DNA of 64,000 nucleotides from Trileptium ribeirensis (GCA_030248225.1 JASANE010001525.1:38910-102909), one strand, 5' to 3'. Numbered from the stretch's first letter, positions 13,313-26,900 are shown. Numbers and translations are program-made. Notes: generated by a model from the sequence alone, not told the origin.

Positions 13313-15284
13313 TACTTCTTTGTATATAAATAGCAAAATTTTTCATTTCTATTATATAAATAATATCTCAGACTCTCAGAGGTTAGCTCTATATAACCTA
13401 CTGACGACTAGCAGTGAACTATATTATATCGACGTTCTGGTGACTCGTAATGATAATGTTCTGCTATGATGCATTAAGCTTAAGACATGACCAGTCGTTG
13501 TATCCCAGTATGAGCACTATTTTACTTATATACTATGTATAACACGGACAGTAATAAACTTTTGTCCCATATAGTTTGCAAAGAACTAGAAAACATGAGG
13601 TCGAGAATAATGTTTCGTTTCAATTATTTCAATCCATGTTTTGATTTCGGGTTCAATTATTACAGTTGCCCCAACCTATGAAGCTATCTTGGCTCGCTAA
13701 ATGTTATCTCAAGTCTAAAACAAACCTATGTTTTGCTGCTTCGTCGAACAGTCTTCAATTATTATTATAGTTTGACAATTGATCGAGTGAAATTTATATA
13801 CATTTGCGAATACTAAAAATATTCAGACATTTCTATGGACTTTATTTGCTTGACGGATATGGCTTTTCGTATATATACGTTTGTAGTTGATTACACAGAC
13901 TAAGATTCTTCAAGTGAGCTCTGTATAAAAACAGGTGTAGCTTTACCACACATTTACCAGCAGAGTTAGGCGAATTATACAACAGATACAAACGATTTCT
14001 AACAACCACAAATGTGAGGATCACGAAAGTTGCCGTGTGTGCAAAAATATTTGAAGTTGACTAGTTTTGATGATTTGTTCGCATCTGCCTGGCCGTTTTA
14101 CGTTTATATGCGAAAACGGATAAGCTTCGTTCTGTTGTTCGACCATGAATAAAGCTACTATAATACACAGTAGTTTCTGAAGGTCGCGCTTCTATATGTG
14201 TACTATATTATTATTCAGCTATGCTGCGAGCGTGTATTAAGCTTTGCATGCCAATGATTATGTAGTAGGCTTGCGTGTGCGCACACGGTTTTCGTTTTCA
14301 GTTGCTGTGCTCTTAGCTACATATAAATATATAAATATGCGTATGTTATGCTGTACATATAAGGTTTGTTTCTTTGTTACTGTATCAACTACGGGTTTGA
14401 ACCTAATGACTAGTGACTTTAATGGGTGCATTAGAGCCTTACAAGAGACGCCGACATTTGGAGATTAAGTAAAGGTTTTGTATCATTTTTCTTCTAACTC
14501 AGTTGCGCAGGTATGCCTTCCTTGGTTATAACTTTAGACGAAGTGAGCGTTGCAGCAATGGATTTAAAGTTAGAATGGCGTTGACTATTGGTAAAGAATA
14601 ATAATGCAGTTCAAACGGTAACATTTCCAAAGGTATTTAAATCTGACCGTCTAGGTACACTCGAAACCGTATTCTTATCTATATTGAAAGATTATTTTAC
14701 TGCAAACGTTTATTATAATGCGGTTTATATGAACCCAAATAAAGTAAATCACAGTCATTAAAACAGTGCTAATACATTTATTAAAACGTTATAAAAATTA
14801 AGCTCAATATCATTTAAAAAATAAATGTCCACAATTTGAAGATTTAAAAAATTTTTCAAATCAAATACCTCAAATTACAATCAAATCCAACCCACCAGGC
14901 GTTTCCTGAGAACCTGAGCAAAATGATTGATTATAAATTATGAGGACTATCGGCTTTCTAGGCATAACTTGCTTCAGTCAGACGCTTGGCTATGAGGGAG
15001 GGAACAAAGTATTCCCAGAGTGCTTGAGCCCCTCTGCAGCGATACAGGCCAACTATTAAATTCATTTTCTATTCACATAAGCAAATCTGAGTTTCCACAT
15101 TGAAATTATTCAGTCTAACCTGCTTTGTGGTCTGGCTACAGGCCTTGTTTCAGACTTTGTTTACATGTTCGTAAAAGCAACACGTTTATAAAACAAACCT
15201 TTATGAGCCGTAGAATTTATTTTCTAAGCTTATCGTGCATGTAATAATCATGACACGTGTTGGCCACGAAGAGTCAGCTATACT
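13313..15284. other. AT-rich intergenic stretch
   Basis: No supported feature. Open frames are short and have biased AT-rich translations. Confidence 0.5.
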
Positions 15285-15300
15285 GTAACACCCTAATTCA

Positions 15301-15515
15301 TATTTGACACAGTTGAGTCGGTTCTTAACAGATTCGGTAAATTAGTCAAATATAACTCAGTATGAGCTAAAACTCATTCGTGCTGAGTTAAGGATTGACA
15401 GACTTACTGAGTTAAAAATTTACAAATTAAAATTAAAAAATTAAAAATCAGACTGAGTCCAAAACGTGACTTATTGGTACGGAGTCTTTTTAGTGCCGGC
15501 TCAATTGAGTCAAAT
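15301..15515. repeat. Small inverted-repeat element with GACTCA/TGAGTC words
   Basis: 15303-15325 (atttgacacagttgagtcggttc) is nearly the reverse complement of the segment ending at about 15515 (gtgccggctcaattgagtcaaat). Between them are repeated actgagtt/aactcagt words. Looks like a MITE or foldback of about 215 bp; no clear target duplication. Confidence 0.45.
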
Positions 15516-15529
15516 TTGGACTCAACCTA

Positions 15530-16935
15530 GTGTAGGTAGTAGTTTTGTAGTGTTTCAGTGTTTACACCCTGTATTGATCAGGAAGTTCATTTACATTCAC
15601 TGTCGCTAAAATCTTGCATAACTTCTGTAAAACAGTGTATTAAGCCAAAATGAGCGTGCTTGAGCCTCTATTATTACAGTACATGGCAATGTATACAAAA
15701 TTATATCCGCACATTTTTGGAGCTTCGCTATCATATAGTTTTGCCCAAGGTACACTGTATTCCCTTTTACAATAGTTTGTCGCAACACAATCGAATATTA
15801 TCTCCGTTACAGAAGCAGAATACACTAGTAACTGAGTTAAATGCTATTATAACTCAATATTAAAGCAATTGTACCATAGTGGGTTTGAAAAGGTCTCGTA
15901 TTAGATCTACAATCAATGCCGAAACATCGAAACGTGTCTAGTGTTGTAGGCTTACTAGCTATAAATGAGGAAAGTGTTCGCAAGGGTACGTATGAGATAA
16001 AGCATTTGATAATATTATATAATTTATGCAACTAATGAAACCAACATCAACATCTTAAACTGTCTATACCTTTAGTTACGTTTAATGTTGTAAAGATTTG
16101 AGTAGCTTTTTTGTACCAATAACTATGTGTCTTCTTTTAAAGTACCCGTGAATCTGCGACGAAATACGACATTTTAAAAGTTTTATAGCGATATTCTCAT
16201 ATGTATATATGCCCATTATTTGTTTGACAACGCAAGACAGCGTGGATCTTACGGATAAGAGCAGCAGATGCAGATTACCAGGTGTTTGATACTTATTTAC
16301 TCGCTTTAGGATAGGAAACGGAGCCAACGCGACAAGTTTGTAAGAAATAGTTATTTTGGGATACTAAACGAGCTTCTTGAACCCTGCTCAAAGTTTCTGA
16401 AAGTCAAATTTACATAATAGATATATATTAAGGACAAATGAACCGGCGTTCTTAGAACTTTAAAACCGTACGGCCCGTGTATATTTCCTTCTGAGAAAAA
16501 AATGAAAATTTTTCGAACTTTACACGCCACAAGATTAACTCGATTTGAATTTTAAGAGTCATTTTTAAAGTTGCTAGCCCCTAGTGTTTGCTGTATCGAA
16601 TGTACACCGTACAATATGTCTGATTTCATGGTAATCAGCAAACTCATGAAATTTTAGACCCATGCTAGCAGTGTACGTAAAACAATATATTGAAAAATGA
16701 CAAAATTGACTATTTTGGGCAAAAATTGAACATAATAGAGAAACAACATGTCTACTGCATGTTTAAAACAGCAAAATAAAAGGTTTTAATATTACGGTAT
16801 AATCCCATCTTACCTGAATCTAGCAAGCAGTAATCTCACTGTCAAAATTTTTGAAATTTTATTTTGTAGTATTATTAAGCTCCGGATAATAGCTCTAAAC
16901 ATGCTGCTATGGAAGAAAATAAAGTCCATGTAGCT
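15530..16935. other. AT-rich intergenic stretch
   Basis: Nothing recognised; overlapping short frames on both strands at 15606-15863 are not protein-like. Confidence 0.45.
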
Positions 16936-17128
16936 CTCGTTGAACAGATTTTTTAACATAAGCTTTGGAGAACAGTTGTTACACAACTTAAAATGTCGTG
17001 TGAATACATATGGCCAAAACCTCTCAAATTCTTATTGGTTTTGTGAGATTTTGAACAAGATATCGTTGGGGCAGCATAACGTACAGCTGGGTGTACAAAT
17101 ATATCATATTAGGCTTTATATGAAGAAT

Positions 17129-17745
17129 GCGAAGATCTGCCGAAAATTGCGATTTCGATTATCTATATGCCTAACAAAAATAGACAAAGAAGAAATTTTG
17201 CGCAGTTATATACGCTACTTGTTGATGAAAGACCACTGGATGCGTTTCAATAAATTCTACTGCTACACTTCTACTGCCAAACGCGAAGATCTGTCGGAAA
17301 TTGCGATTTCGATTATCTATATGCCTAACAAAAACAAAGAAGAAATTTTGCCCAGTTATATATACGCTACTTGTTGATGAAAGAGCACTGGATCCATTTC
17401 AATAAATTCTATTGCTACACTTGTACTGCCAAACGCGAAGATCTGTCGAAAATTGCGATTTCGATTATCTATATGCCTAACAAAAACAAAGAAGAAATTT
17501 TGCCCAGTTATATATACGCTACTTGTTGATGAAAGACCACTGGATCCGTTTCAATAAATTCTCCTGCTACACTTCTACTGCCAAACGCGAAGATCTGTCG
17601 AAAATTGCGATTTCGATTATCTATATGCCTAACAAAAACAGACAAAGAAGAAATTTTGCGCAGTTATATATACGCTACTTGTTGATGAAACATCACTGGA
17701 TCCGTTTCATTAAATTCTACTGCTACACTTCTACTGCCAAACGTT
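17129..17745. repeat. Tandem array, four copies of ~152-154 bp
   Basis: The landmark gcgaagatctg recurs at 17129, 17283, 17435 and 17587, with highly similar units in between. Because 152 is not a multiple of three, the open frames at 16940-17377 and 17523-17747 are repeat by-products; the same peptide words (DHWxRFNKFxCYTSTAKR) recur in both. Confidence 0.85.
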
Positions 17746-17749
17746 AACA

Positions 17750-18213
17750 GTTGCATACAAACTCTTGTATTTATCCAGTTTGTTGTTCGTTTTGCTTGCC
17801 GCCCGACAGATAGCAAAATGTCGAATTCTGATTTCGATAATTTAATTACTTTTCCGAAATTTTTCGTACTATAGGTACACATATTTGATCTAAAGTGAAG
17901 AACCTAACTCTACCATTAAACCTCGTGAGTTGATAGATAAAGATTGTTCTGCTTTGCTCTGGTCGTTTGTTTGTTACAAACTATTTTTTGCTCAGAGTTT
18001 GCCGCATGTTGTTTGTAAAAGTTTTTACGAGTTTTTGTCGCGTAAGAGGTTTTTTTTATAATTTTTGCTGTAGCGTACAATAAAGCTGGGCTGTTTTATG
18101 AGACATTATATCGTTTTTTACGACTTCGGCACAACATCGTATACGAATGTATCTTTTTTGGCGACTTTTGACTCGATGTCATTCATCGTTGACTAATGCC
18201 GCGTCGTTATATA
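17750..18213. other. Intergenic, nothing recognised
   Basis: AT-rich, no gene-like features. Confidence 0.4.
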
Positions 18214-18360
18214 CTGCAGAGTGCGCTTATAGTTAATTGGCTTGGAACGAATAAAAGTGGGCTATGAGAACGTTTTACCTATGCCCGTCTTTATTTTAGT
18301 ATAACCAATTTAGCCGTGGACCAAACGTACATGTAACTGTAATATCATTTTCACTCTAAG
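18214..18360 (+). mobile_element. One end of a TA-flanked MITE (same family as 27364-28404)
   Basis: Starts after TA with ctgcagagtgcgctt. Shares gtctttattttagtataacc...accaaacgtacat...actgtaat...ttttcac with the left end of the element at 27364. The palindromic interior and other end are missing, so it is a solo end. Confidence 0.45.
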
Positions 18361-18594
18361 TTTATTCACTTAGATAAATCACTTTCGTGGGCCTTAAGAA
18401 AGATGTAGCTACGTTGACACCTTAATCACCAGATATTGTAAATTGCAGGCATCGCAGGAGCGCAAAAGAGAAACGAAACCTCCACACAGCAAGTTCACAG
18501 GTTAGGTTAATTACAATTTTCAAATTTTTATCAGAACGGTTTGCCACTGCTGTTGAGTTTATGTTGAGAAAAACAAAAACCAAATTTATAAAAT

Positions 18595-18721
18595 CGTAGG
18601 TAAGCTATATGGTTAGCGTACGGTGCTGGAAGCCGTGACAACCCGGGGTCAATTCGTGGTTTCGGCTCGTGTTTGCCAAACGCGGTGCCATAGATTAATC
18701 AATTCAGGCATTAAACCGTTA
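18595..18721 (+). repeat. Family A tRNA-like element, 3' half
   Basis: A degenerate A-box region (gctatatggttagcgtac), B-box-like ggggtcaattc, then ggctcgtgtttgccaaac, the terminal aattcaggcattaaaccgttaa. Truncated at the 5' side. Confidence 0.5.
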
Positions 18722-19830
18722 AAAGCTGAGGCATCAAGAGAATTTGCATATATCCCCAATTATTTATTTTATGACACTTCATAATGCCGTCGAAATATAT
18801 AAATTATACTAGCACTGTAATATACGTACGAATTTACATTTATATTCCGAAATGCAATACGCAACCAATTTAAAAGGAAAAAATTTCTGTACTTTTCAAA
18901 GTAGGGGACTACAAAGTTGCAACGGCAGTCACCCCACTTCTTGCTGCGCCACTGTCGTTCGTCAACCAGTCTTTTAGCAGACGAACCCTTGTAACACAGC
19001 CCTATACAACGTCAAAAATATACAATGCTACAACGTTGTTTATAGAGCCTCAATGCGACATTAGATACTAGTATAAATACTGTCAACGCACAAATTTTGC
19101 AACAAACGTAACTACAAATGTTTGTGCTATATATTTCGGTCGGTTATAATGCAGGCAACGTGTCCTACGATACTCCTCCATGACTAGGCAGGTATTCCTA
19201 TTATATAACTATATTGCAATATTTGAAAATTGCATTCATTCAGATGATGCAGTTAAGCAATGTGCAACCATGTTCGCAGTACTAGTAATAATCTAGTTAA
19301 ATATTGCCGTTAATCTTTTAAAACTAGACACACTGCGTTTAGAGATCCAATTTGTTATCGGTATATAAATCCATGGACTTGATTTTTAAGACATGTATTG
19401 CAAGAAGTTCTGAATATGAGCAGCTAAATTAGCACCTGATGTAAAAATAATATTTTAGCGCCTGAATATTTTCACGTCTAGACTTCTAATTAACCCAATA
19501 CATGTTAAAAATCTTACACTGTTAAAATCCCCAAGTTGTCAATCTCGCTACATTGATGTAATTTTATGAATACTTATACCGTAGCATTAAAGACCATTTT
19601 TATATCCACGTCACACACAATTTCTTAATTTACAACAATAATTTTGGTGCCATTTGATTTAGCTATAATATTCAGCAATAATTTAGCTTTGTGACTCTTA
19701 ATATACTTCTTTCAACAGGAAAAACTTTTTCAAAAACTTTTCGGGTACCCATGACTCATGAATCAATCAAAATTTACGCTGTTCCTTGACTAACCCTTAA
19801 CTACCACTGCGCTCAATTGAGGCTGCGTAA
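18722..19830. other. AT-rich intergenic stretch
   Basis: No gene, exon or clear repeat seen. Confidence 0.4.
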
Positions 19831-19834
19831 ATTG

Positions 19835-20070
19835 TGAACTGTTGCGCGAACTAAGTTTGTCGTACTACAACCCTTTGCACGGACGTGGTTGTTTTTCACC
19901 CGCTTTGTGCCGTTCCTTACGGAACTGGGAACCAACTCATTGATAGCTCAGTGGTTTGCGTATGCTGTTTGTAACAATAAAATTGGGTTTTCATTCCTGG
20001 CATCGGCATGTGTTTGTCAAACATTGCACTATACACAAATTATTTCAATATTTTTACTCGGCTAAATTTG
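19835..20070 (+). repeat. Family A tRNA-like element
   Basis: Contains the family's palindrome (gttccttacggaac), a good A-box (gatagctcagtggtttgcg), a decayed B-box (gggttttcattcctgg) and gtgtttgtcaaacattgcactatacacaaatta. The 3' TTAA terminus has been lost. It lies about 0.8 kb upstream of the ASB start codon. Confidence 0.6.
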
Positions 20071-20555
20071 AGTTCGTAACATCAAATAATGCTGTTTTTC
20101 AAAATCTGTTTATTCCACGAAACTAGCTAAAATTTACATAACTACTAAAACTACTCAGTATTCCAGTAGAATGGTGCGCTTAGTGATAGCTGTTTTAACA
20201 ATGCAGATTAACTGCGCATTTTTGTCGGTACGTATAAAACCGATAACGATCAAAAACCTATGTTAGGATATAGAAAAATCGTTATTACTCTTCTTCTGCT
20301 TAACGACGTTGCATTTTCAATTGAGAATTTTTCCCAGCTGCTAAACTGCAGCTTACTTTGCATGAAGCAATGGTCTCTACTGTAAATACAAGCAAATAAC
20401 GTTTCTGCATTTTATTCCAAAATGTTCTTGAACAATTTATATAAAACGTATTTTTATTAATTTAAGTTGCACCATACTAACCTGTCAGATATATATTAAC
20501 TGAGTGACCTGTGCGAATCCTGGCGTACGCCAAAGGAGTTTGTTTATAATACTAA

Positions 20556-20840
20556 ACTAGTAAATTCCGAGATACCGTTATCATTCTGTCGTCGCATTCT
20601 GATAGTACAACTGACTCGCCAGCAGCAGCTGCTCCACAGCTATTGTTCGACCGAATTCGAAGTGTATTCATTGCGTGTGCCGAGGGAAGTAGTCCAAGTC
20701 GTAGTCGACGTCAAGCGACAGGCTCAACCACTGGTGGTCCGAGCAGTAGCAATTCTCATCATAATAATCACCGGCGTCATACTCAACAAGGTCATCATCA
20801 TAACGCTACAGGTGGAATTGATTTTGGACATTCTGGAATT
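20556..20840 (+). other. Open 5' leader of exon 1, possible N-terminal extension
   Basis: In frame with the ASB start and free of stops for 95 codons. The predicted residues are low complexity: an Ala run, then Ser/Arg, then His/Asn/Gly-rich. There is no in-frame ATG, so it is either 5' UTR or the coding end of an exon joined to an unseen upstream exon. A second frame is also open here (20662-20916), which argues that openness alone is weak evidence of coding. Confidence 0.45.
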
Positions 20841-20982
20841 ATGGGAGCGGAACAATCGTCACAAACGATGTGTATGTCGCGGTCGTATTCGACGAATCAG
20901 GCAATGTCGCCGCTAGTACGTCAAATGCATATGGCTGTTATGCAGAATGATCTCAAAAAATTGATAAGTATACTTAATGTTG
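20841..20982 (+). CDS. ASB gene exon 1, proposed start codon
   Basis: Codes residues 1-47 plus one base of codon 48; donor gtaagt follows at 20983. The start ATG has A at -3 and G at +4. Translation begins MGAEQSSQ, which fits the N-myristoylation pattern (Gly2, small residue 3, Ser6). The frame stays open upstream to a stop at 20553-20555, reading a Ser/His/Asn/Gly-rich stretch of about 95 codons with no ATG, so 20841 is the first usable ATG in this exon. If an upstream exon splices in (a candidate acceptor AG is at 20559-20560) the N-terminus would be longer and not myristoylated. The end of the exon (MSPLVRQMHMAVMQND...) begins the ankyrin fold. Confidence 0.8.
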
Positions 20983-23900
20983 GTAAGTTTATATCGTTAT
21001 AGATGTTTGCAGTTCATAGTGGGTCATAAATTTCCGTGAACATTAACCCTAACCATGTACCTAAAACAGTTATCTGAACAAAGTACCAGTTGTAATAAAT
21101 ACGCCATCAATGTACTAATAAAGATCACGTAGTGTTTCATAGTCTAATAAACTGCGGAAAATTAACATCGTTTGATTGTATATTGGTCAAAACAACGTAC
21201 CAAATTAGAAAGCAATGGTTGTAAATTTCTACGCTGGAGATAGATCTTCCTGTTTCCCGGTTATCGCATTAATAAAATTTTTGTTACAATAACGATTACA
21301 GTTCTGATAGGAAGGGTTTTTTAATCATAAATTAGAATTAACCATCGGGTCATTTTACTATGAATGGCATTTATAGCCGTTGGGTTGAAAACCCTTGGTC
21401 ACATAAAACGTTAGTTCAGGGACCGCAGCTGCGGTAGTTTGAAGTGCTTGACAGAGAACCGCTTACCATCCTATTCTGCCAATAGCGATTAGCGGTCATT
21501 GGTTCGGTGTACCAATCATTTGTAAACATACAAATGAACACAAAATTGATGTTTTGGACAACGCATCGAAACGTTAAGAAACAAAATATGAGCCTAATAA
21601 CGATTAGTCCTATAAAACATTAACTGACTGGTTGGTTGACGTTTAATATTTGAAACAGAAAATGTACATTTTGTTGTCGAACAACAAACCCCGTTTAGAG
21701 TTTTTGAAAGCTACACACTTCGTGTGATATTCGCGAACTAAACGTATTATTAGTAAAACGAAATGTGTTAGCCTAACAAAAATCCGAAATGAGTTGTGAA
21801 TAGGAATCGTGGCAAAGCTGCAGATAGGGTTATTGTGTTACCGCACATAAATCGCCCCATTTTGTAATCAATCGCTCTGTGTTCGCGAACGGAAATTTTT
21901 GGATTTGGAATTGGCAATTGTAATGAGTTAGTTCATTAACAAAGTTTTGTACATAGTGTCAAAAAAGAATGGTAATCGGTGCAGCGTAAGTTTACTCATG
22001 CACAATAGCTTTCAAATAGTTAACTACATTTGGGTCAAGTGATTACTGTGTCTCTCGATACCAGTGCCGCACTACGCCACTCAAACGTGGGGGCCGCTAA
22101 CGAAAATTGTTTCTAAAATTAGAGGGAGTGCCTCCCCACCCCCCCCCTCCCCCTCCCTCGCGCGTCCCTGGTCGATTCTGCAACTGCTGTGCATTGTTAA
22201 CTTCATTCTGTGACTACGAAACCAGGGGCGATAATGTTTTCAAACCATATTCGAGCAATATTGTGGCTGCATTTGGCTAACTAATATTCAAATGTAATGG
22301 TGATAAATAAAAATTATCTCAGCGCAGCATCTAGTAGTGGCATTATTATTCTTATTTGTATCGACGTAATATATAGTTTACAATCTCAGCCACCGAAGAC
22401 TGACTGGAATTAGCACCTTAAAACTGCCACCGTACTGGATCGAAATTATTCGTGGTACAATTTGTTTGATGAAGCATTGAATTATCCTGTGGATGTCACA
22501 TTTAAACTGATAATCTTTATTGAACTGTACACACATTTATATACAAGACAAGCATGTGTTGCATCATGCGTGGGCGTTCGTCCACGTGTACACGTGTACA
22601 CGATTGCATCAGTTTGCATCATCATCAACGTGTCAGTCTTCTGTGCAGCTAGCTGGAAGCGATGCGTAGAGACAAGGGATAGTCCCTACAATCCTTTTTG
22701 CTCTCTATTAAGTATTTAGCTCAATTTGTATTTTCAGATTTACCCTTGTATAATATCCCTGCTTAGACCCTCATTAAGGACCCTGATAGGATTCTTCAGA
22801 GCTTTAGAAAAATTATATATACAAGAACCCCTGAGTTGTAGACTGAACAGCTTTTTCTATAAAAAAATTACTTATAACTTTTAGGTTAAGTTTTGCACAT
22901 GTTTATGCTTTAAGCAGCCGAAACGTTTACGTATGCATTTTAGATATACTGGTGTCACTAGTTGAAGATGTAACTAACTGAGATTGTAGTGTAAGAGGTT
23001 TATATATATATTTCAAAAATTTCAGGTTCTTTGATGGCTTTCTATGACAAGCTTGTTGCCTTTCAAAAAATTTTGCCTGCATTGTTACGGATTACTTACA
23101 TTAGTGCCTGTTTGCAAACATTTTAGTAAAAAGAGTGGAAAAATGTACTGAGAACAGAACCAATGACATCGAGGCTATAAAGCAACCATTCGACTATAAG
23201 CAGAATAGTTTGTGTTAAAACATGCTTTACCCGAAAATTTATGTAAATGTAATGCGGCGTTCACGTTATAATGTCCCCGCGGTTTGGAACTTTTGACCCC
23301 CTGTAGTCGCGACCCTACTGTATAGACATTCAGAGTGAAACCCATACTGTATATCAAATGCCGAGGGTGCACGACACACCCTTAGCTACTACATTTTTCT
23401 AGACAGTGTCGTACACACCCGTAGCTACCGATTTGACGCGAATTAACTATAACGGACACCGTCTGTAGCTAATGCGGTGTATTAGTCAACTGTTCTGTGG
23501 AGTTTTTCCTAAATTCTCGACATTTGTATCTAGCCCATATGAACATTGCTCAAATAATTCCGAACACTGTCAATAAAACTGCCAGAAGACACGGTGTGCC
23601 TGACACTGTCGGTAAGCGGTAATACGCGTAACTAGCTACCGTTGAAAAAATTTATTAAAAACATGGGGGTGTCTAAGACACTCTGTTGTCAACAGTGAGT
23701 CTGACACAGTATGGGGTACATAGGTTCCAAATGTTGGGGACATTATAACGTGAACGCCGCATAATACATTACAATATCATAAAATATATTACGTATTACA
23801 TGCATTACAATTCGTACAATTATATTACGCATGCTACTGCATAATACGTATCCACACTTGATACATTTCTTAATACTTTTGAGACCTAATTTGCGAAGAG

Positions 23901-26900
23901 GCTCCATGCGTCGAAAGGCCTGTTGGTATTTGCCCATAGTCTCGATTCGCAGGTCGATCTCTGTCTTTGAAGGCCGTCTCGACGACAAATCCGAGACTAA
24001 AAATTAAACTCCAATAAACTAAATAACTGTTACGTGAAACAAATTTACTTGGAACCTGGTTACTCAGATGGTATCATCCAAAGCATCTTTAACAGATCAC
24101 AATAAATCATGCAGAGTATAGATCAATCTAATGTAAGTAATCCGCAGAAATGTGGGCAAAATTTTTTTAGGGCAACAATTTTATCATAGAAAACCATCAA
24201 AGAGCCTAAAAATTTGCGATAGATATAAACCTCTTACACTACAATATAAGTTGGCTAACTTTTCTGTTAGTGCGATCAATATAAAAATGCATAGGTAAAT
24301 CAATTACAGTCAACCTTTCGGCTGCTTAAAGCATAATCAGGTGCAAAACTTAAACTAAATATTACAATTTAATCTTCATTAAAACAAGAAGGATCTATAT
24401 TTAGTATATGTATCATGTTTAATGTGGACACAGCTATAATTCCACTGCAAATCAGAAGCAACCTTTTAGTATGTGGTACATCCAGAAGAACAATAAACAG
24501 AGTCGAAAGGCCGCCTGAAATACCGTAGTAGCGCTAGACACGTAGCAATTGCATCGAGTCACGGTGCGGTGTCGCTGCGCGAGTTTACTGCGAATGCGGC
24601 ACTGTAATAGCACAGGCAGCAGTAGTGAAAGCTCTAATTCCCCGTGCCCAGTACTTTACGATGTATATACCGCCTTCACAATGTCGCGACAGCTCATATT
24701 TACCATTACGTCGGTTGCAACAATCTGTGGATGCTATCATGCCAGCTGCAAATATTTGCAGATGTTTCATGCCAGCTACACCAATTCGTAGAAGTTGCTG
24801 TGACAGTTGCACCGATCTGTACATGGCGTCGAATCTGTATGTACTGTCACCCATTAACTGTAATGCCAACATCATCAATTTGGTGTCCTAGAGTATCACA
24901 CGCAGCTTCCAAAATATATATGTACTCGATGCATGTAAATAATGTTAATCATGCGTTAATCTGATACTGCGCCGCATAATGGTCCGACGCTGTAGGTACT
25001 GTCATAGATTTATTAAAGCCGATACCGTTGGTGTAATAATAATTTTACTTATTATAATATACAATATATTAATTATTTTACAACAAATATTACTTAAATT
25101 TGACATCACTCTGTATTGGGTCACACAAAAACCGGGATGGAATAAGTTTGACTGTTTGGACCCATTTAGGGGTTTCCAACGTCTCAGGGACTACTTTCAC
25201 TGCTTGTGTGTCTCTGTATGACTAGACACACAAACATTGGGATTAATATGTAACGTAAGGTGGGTAATATAGTTTTGAAGTTGGGAAATTGGGAGGATGG
25301 CCAATTGTGAACATGAGAAGTTGGGAAGAAGGGAACTTGGGAAGATGGAAAGTTGAGAACATGGAAAGTCGGGAAGATTGGAGTATCAGAAGTTAGAAAG
25401 CTGAGAAGTTGTTTAGACGGGACGTTTAGAGTGTGGGAAGTTGGCAAGACGATGAGAAGGTGGGAACATGGGCGTTGGGAAGATAGAAAGTTCAAAAGAT
25501 TGGGAGTTGGAAGTTGGGATGTTAGAAAAATTTTACATTGGAATGAAGGAAAATTGAGAAGAGGGGTAAACAAATATTGTAAAAGATTGTGTTGTCTAAT
25601 TGTACAGAGACACATATAAAATGTTCAAATCATCCTCCTCAATTTGGGAATATCCTCATGGTGACTTGCCAAAATCTATTTATCATTCCTAGGTGACCTT
25701 ACCTTTGCCTACAACAAAACATAGCATGCGGCTAAATCTACCTTTGACTCCAAAAACTAAAGATTCGAAATTTTCTTTCTGTTGAATTCATGTCGGTTTA
25801 TCTAAGATAAATCTAACACTAGAGGTATTGAGTACTATAATCGGAGATTACAAAATCAAGCCTTACGATATGAGAGAGTACGGTTGCCTTGGAATTCGAA
25901 GTCTAGATCATACATCGTCATAGGGGACAGGGGATTATGCCATCTGTCTCGGACCCCCTCGGGACAACCCCGATTCCCCGTAGGAGATAGGCTGATTCTC
26001 CTTAAGGGGTGGGCAAAAATTGGCAAACATCGACGGGAAAATAGGCAAAAATTAGTGGCAACATACACAAGTAGAAGGTAAATTGGCAAATATTGAGGAA
26101 AAATTGGCAAAAATGAGGGAAAATTGACGAAAATTAGAAACAATTTTTAGCTCAAACAAATTCGAATATTTTCGAAAGTTTATGTCCCCCGACGACGGTG
26201 ATCCTTCTTGAGGAATCCGATGGCCTCCTCCCACGAAGCAGCCGCCCGCTATCCCACCTTGGGACATTGTGCATGTATAATGGTTCAGATAGCCAATTTC
26301 AGTTATATTTTTGATGGCTTCATGTTTATACTGGCTATTCCAGATTGCACTATTTTTTAAAATATTTGTGCTGCATATCTCTACTCTATCCAAACTAAAT
26401 TGGCTATGACACAGTCACGTACGACATAATACCTACAAACCGCGACGATTACTGTGTAACGTAAATTGTGTGTTTGCTATTTTTTCGAAATCCAACATAA
26501 TTACTGTGATTGGATCCTCCACAGAATCACGGACATTGTTGTCCAAAGCTACAAATATTGCCCCACATAGGTGGAACGTTCGTTTGCCTATGGGTGTGGT
26601 GTAACTTTACGTTCCAGGAATATGTATCGAATCAAAAGCCCAGTAGTGGAAAAACGTGGATGTTGTGGCATAATTTTATGACATCACCCGCAACGTATCG
26701 CGGCCATTAAGTCAGCAAACCTGAAGATTGTCATAGTCTTAGGCGAATATAATATCATCGGCTCTTTTTATCTGACATCACTCTTTGTTGTCCAACCGTA
26801 GCATTTCACTGTCTGCCTTAGTGTTCTTAACCACTCTAGTGGATTGGCTTCCCCTGATAGTGAAGTATTTTACAAATGTACTAATTAGTTGCAGAAGTTA

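Noticed and set aside
16940..17747. 145- and 74-codon frames as a repeat protein
   Set aside because: Unit length is 152-154 bp, so the frame is not kept from unit to unit.
24549..24964. Three overlapping plus-strand frames and one minus-strand frame as a small gene
   Set aside because: All frames are open at once in biased sequence; no motif, no convincing splice sites, and exon 1 to exon 2 already joins in phase.
25184..25619. Open frames of 143 (minus) and 88 (plus) codons
   Set aside because: Repetitive peptides from the purine minisatellite.
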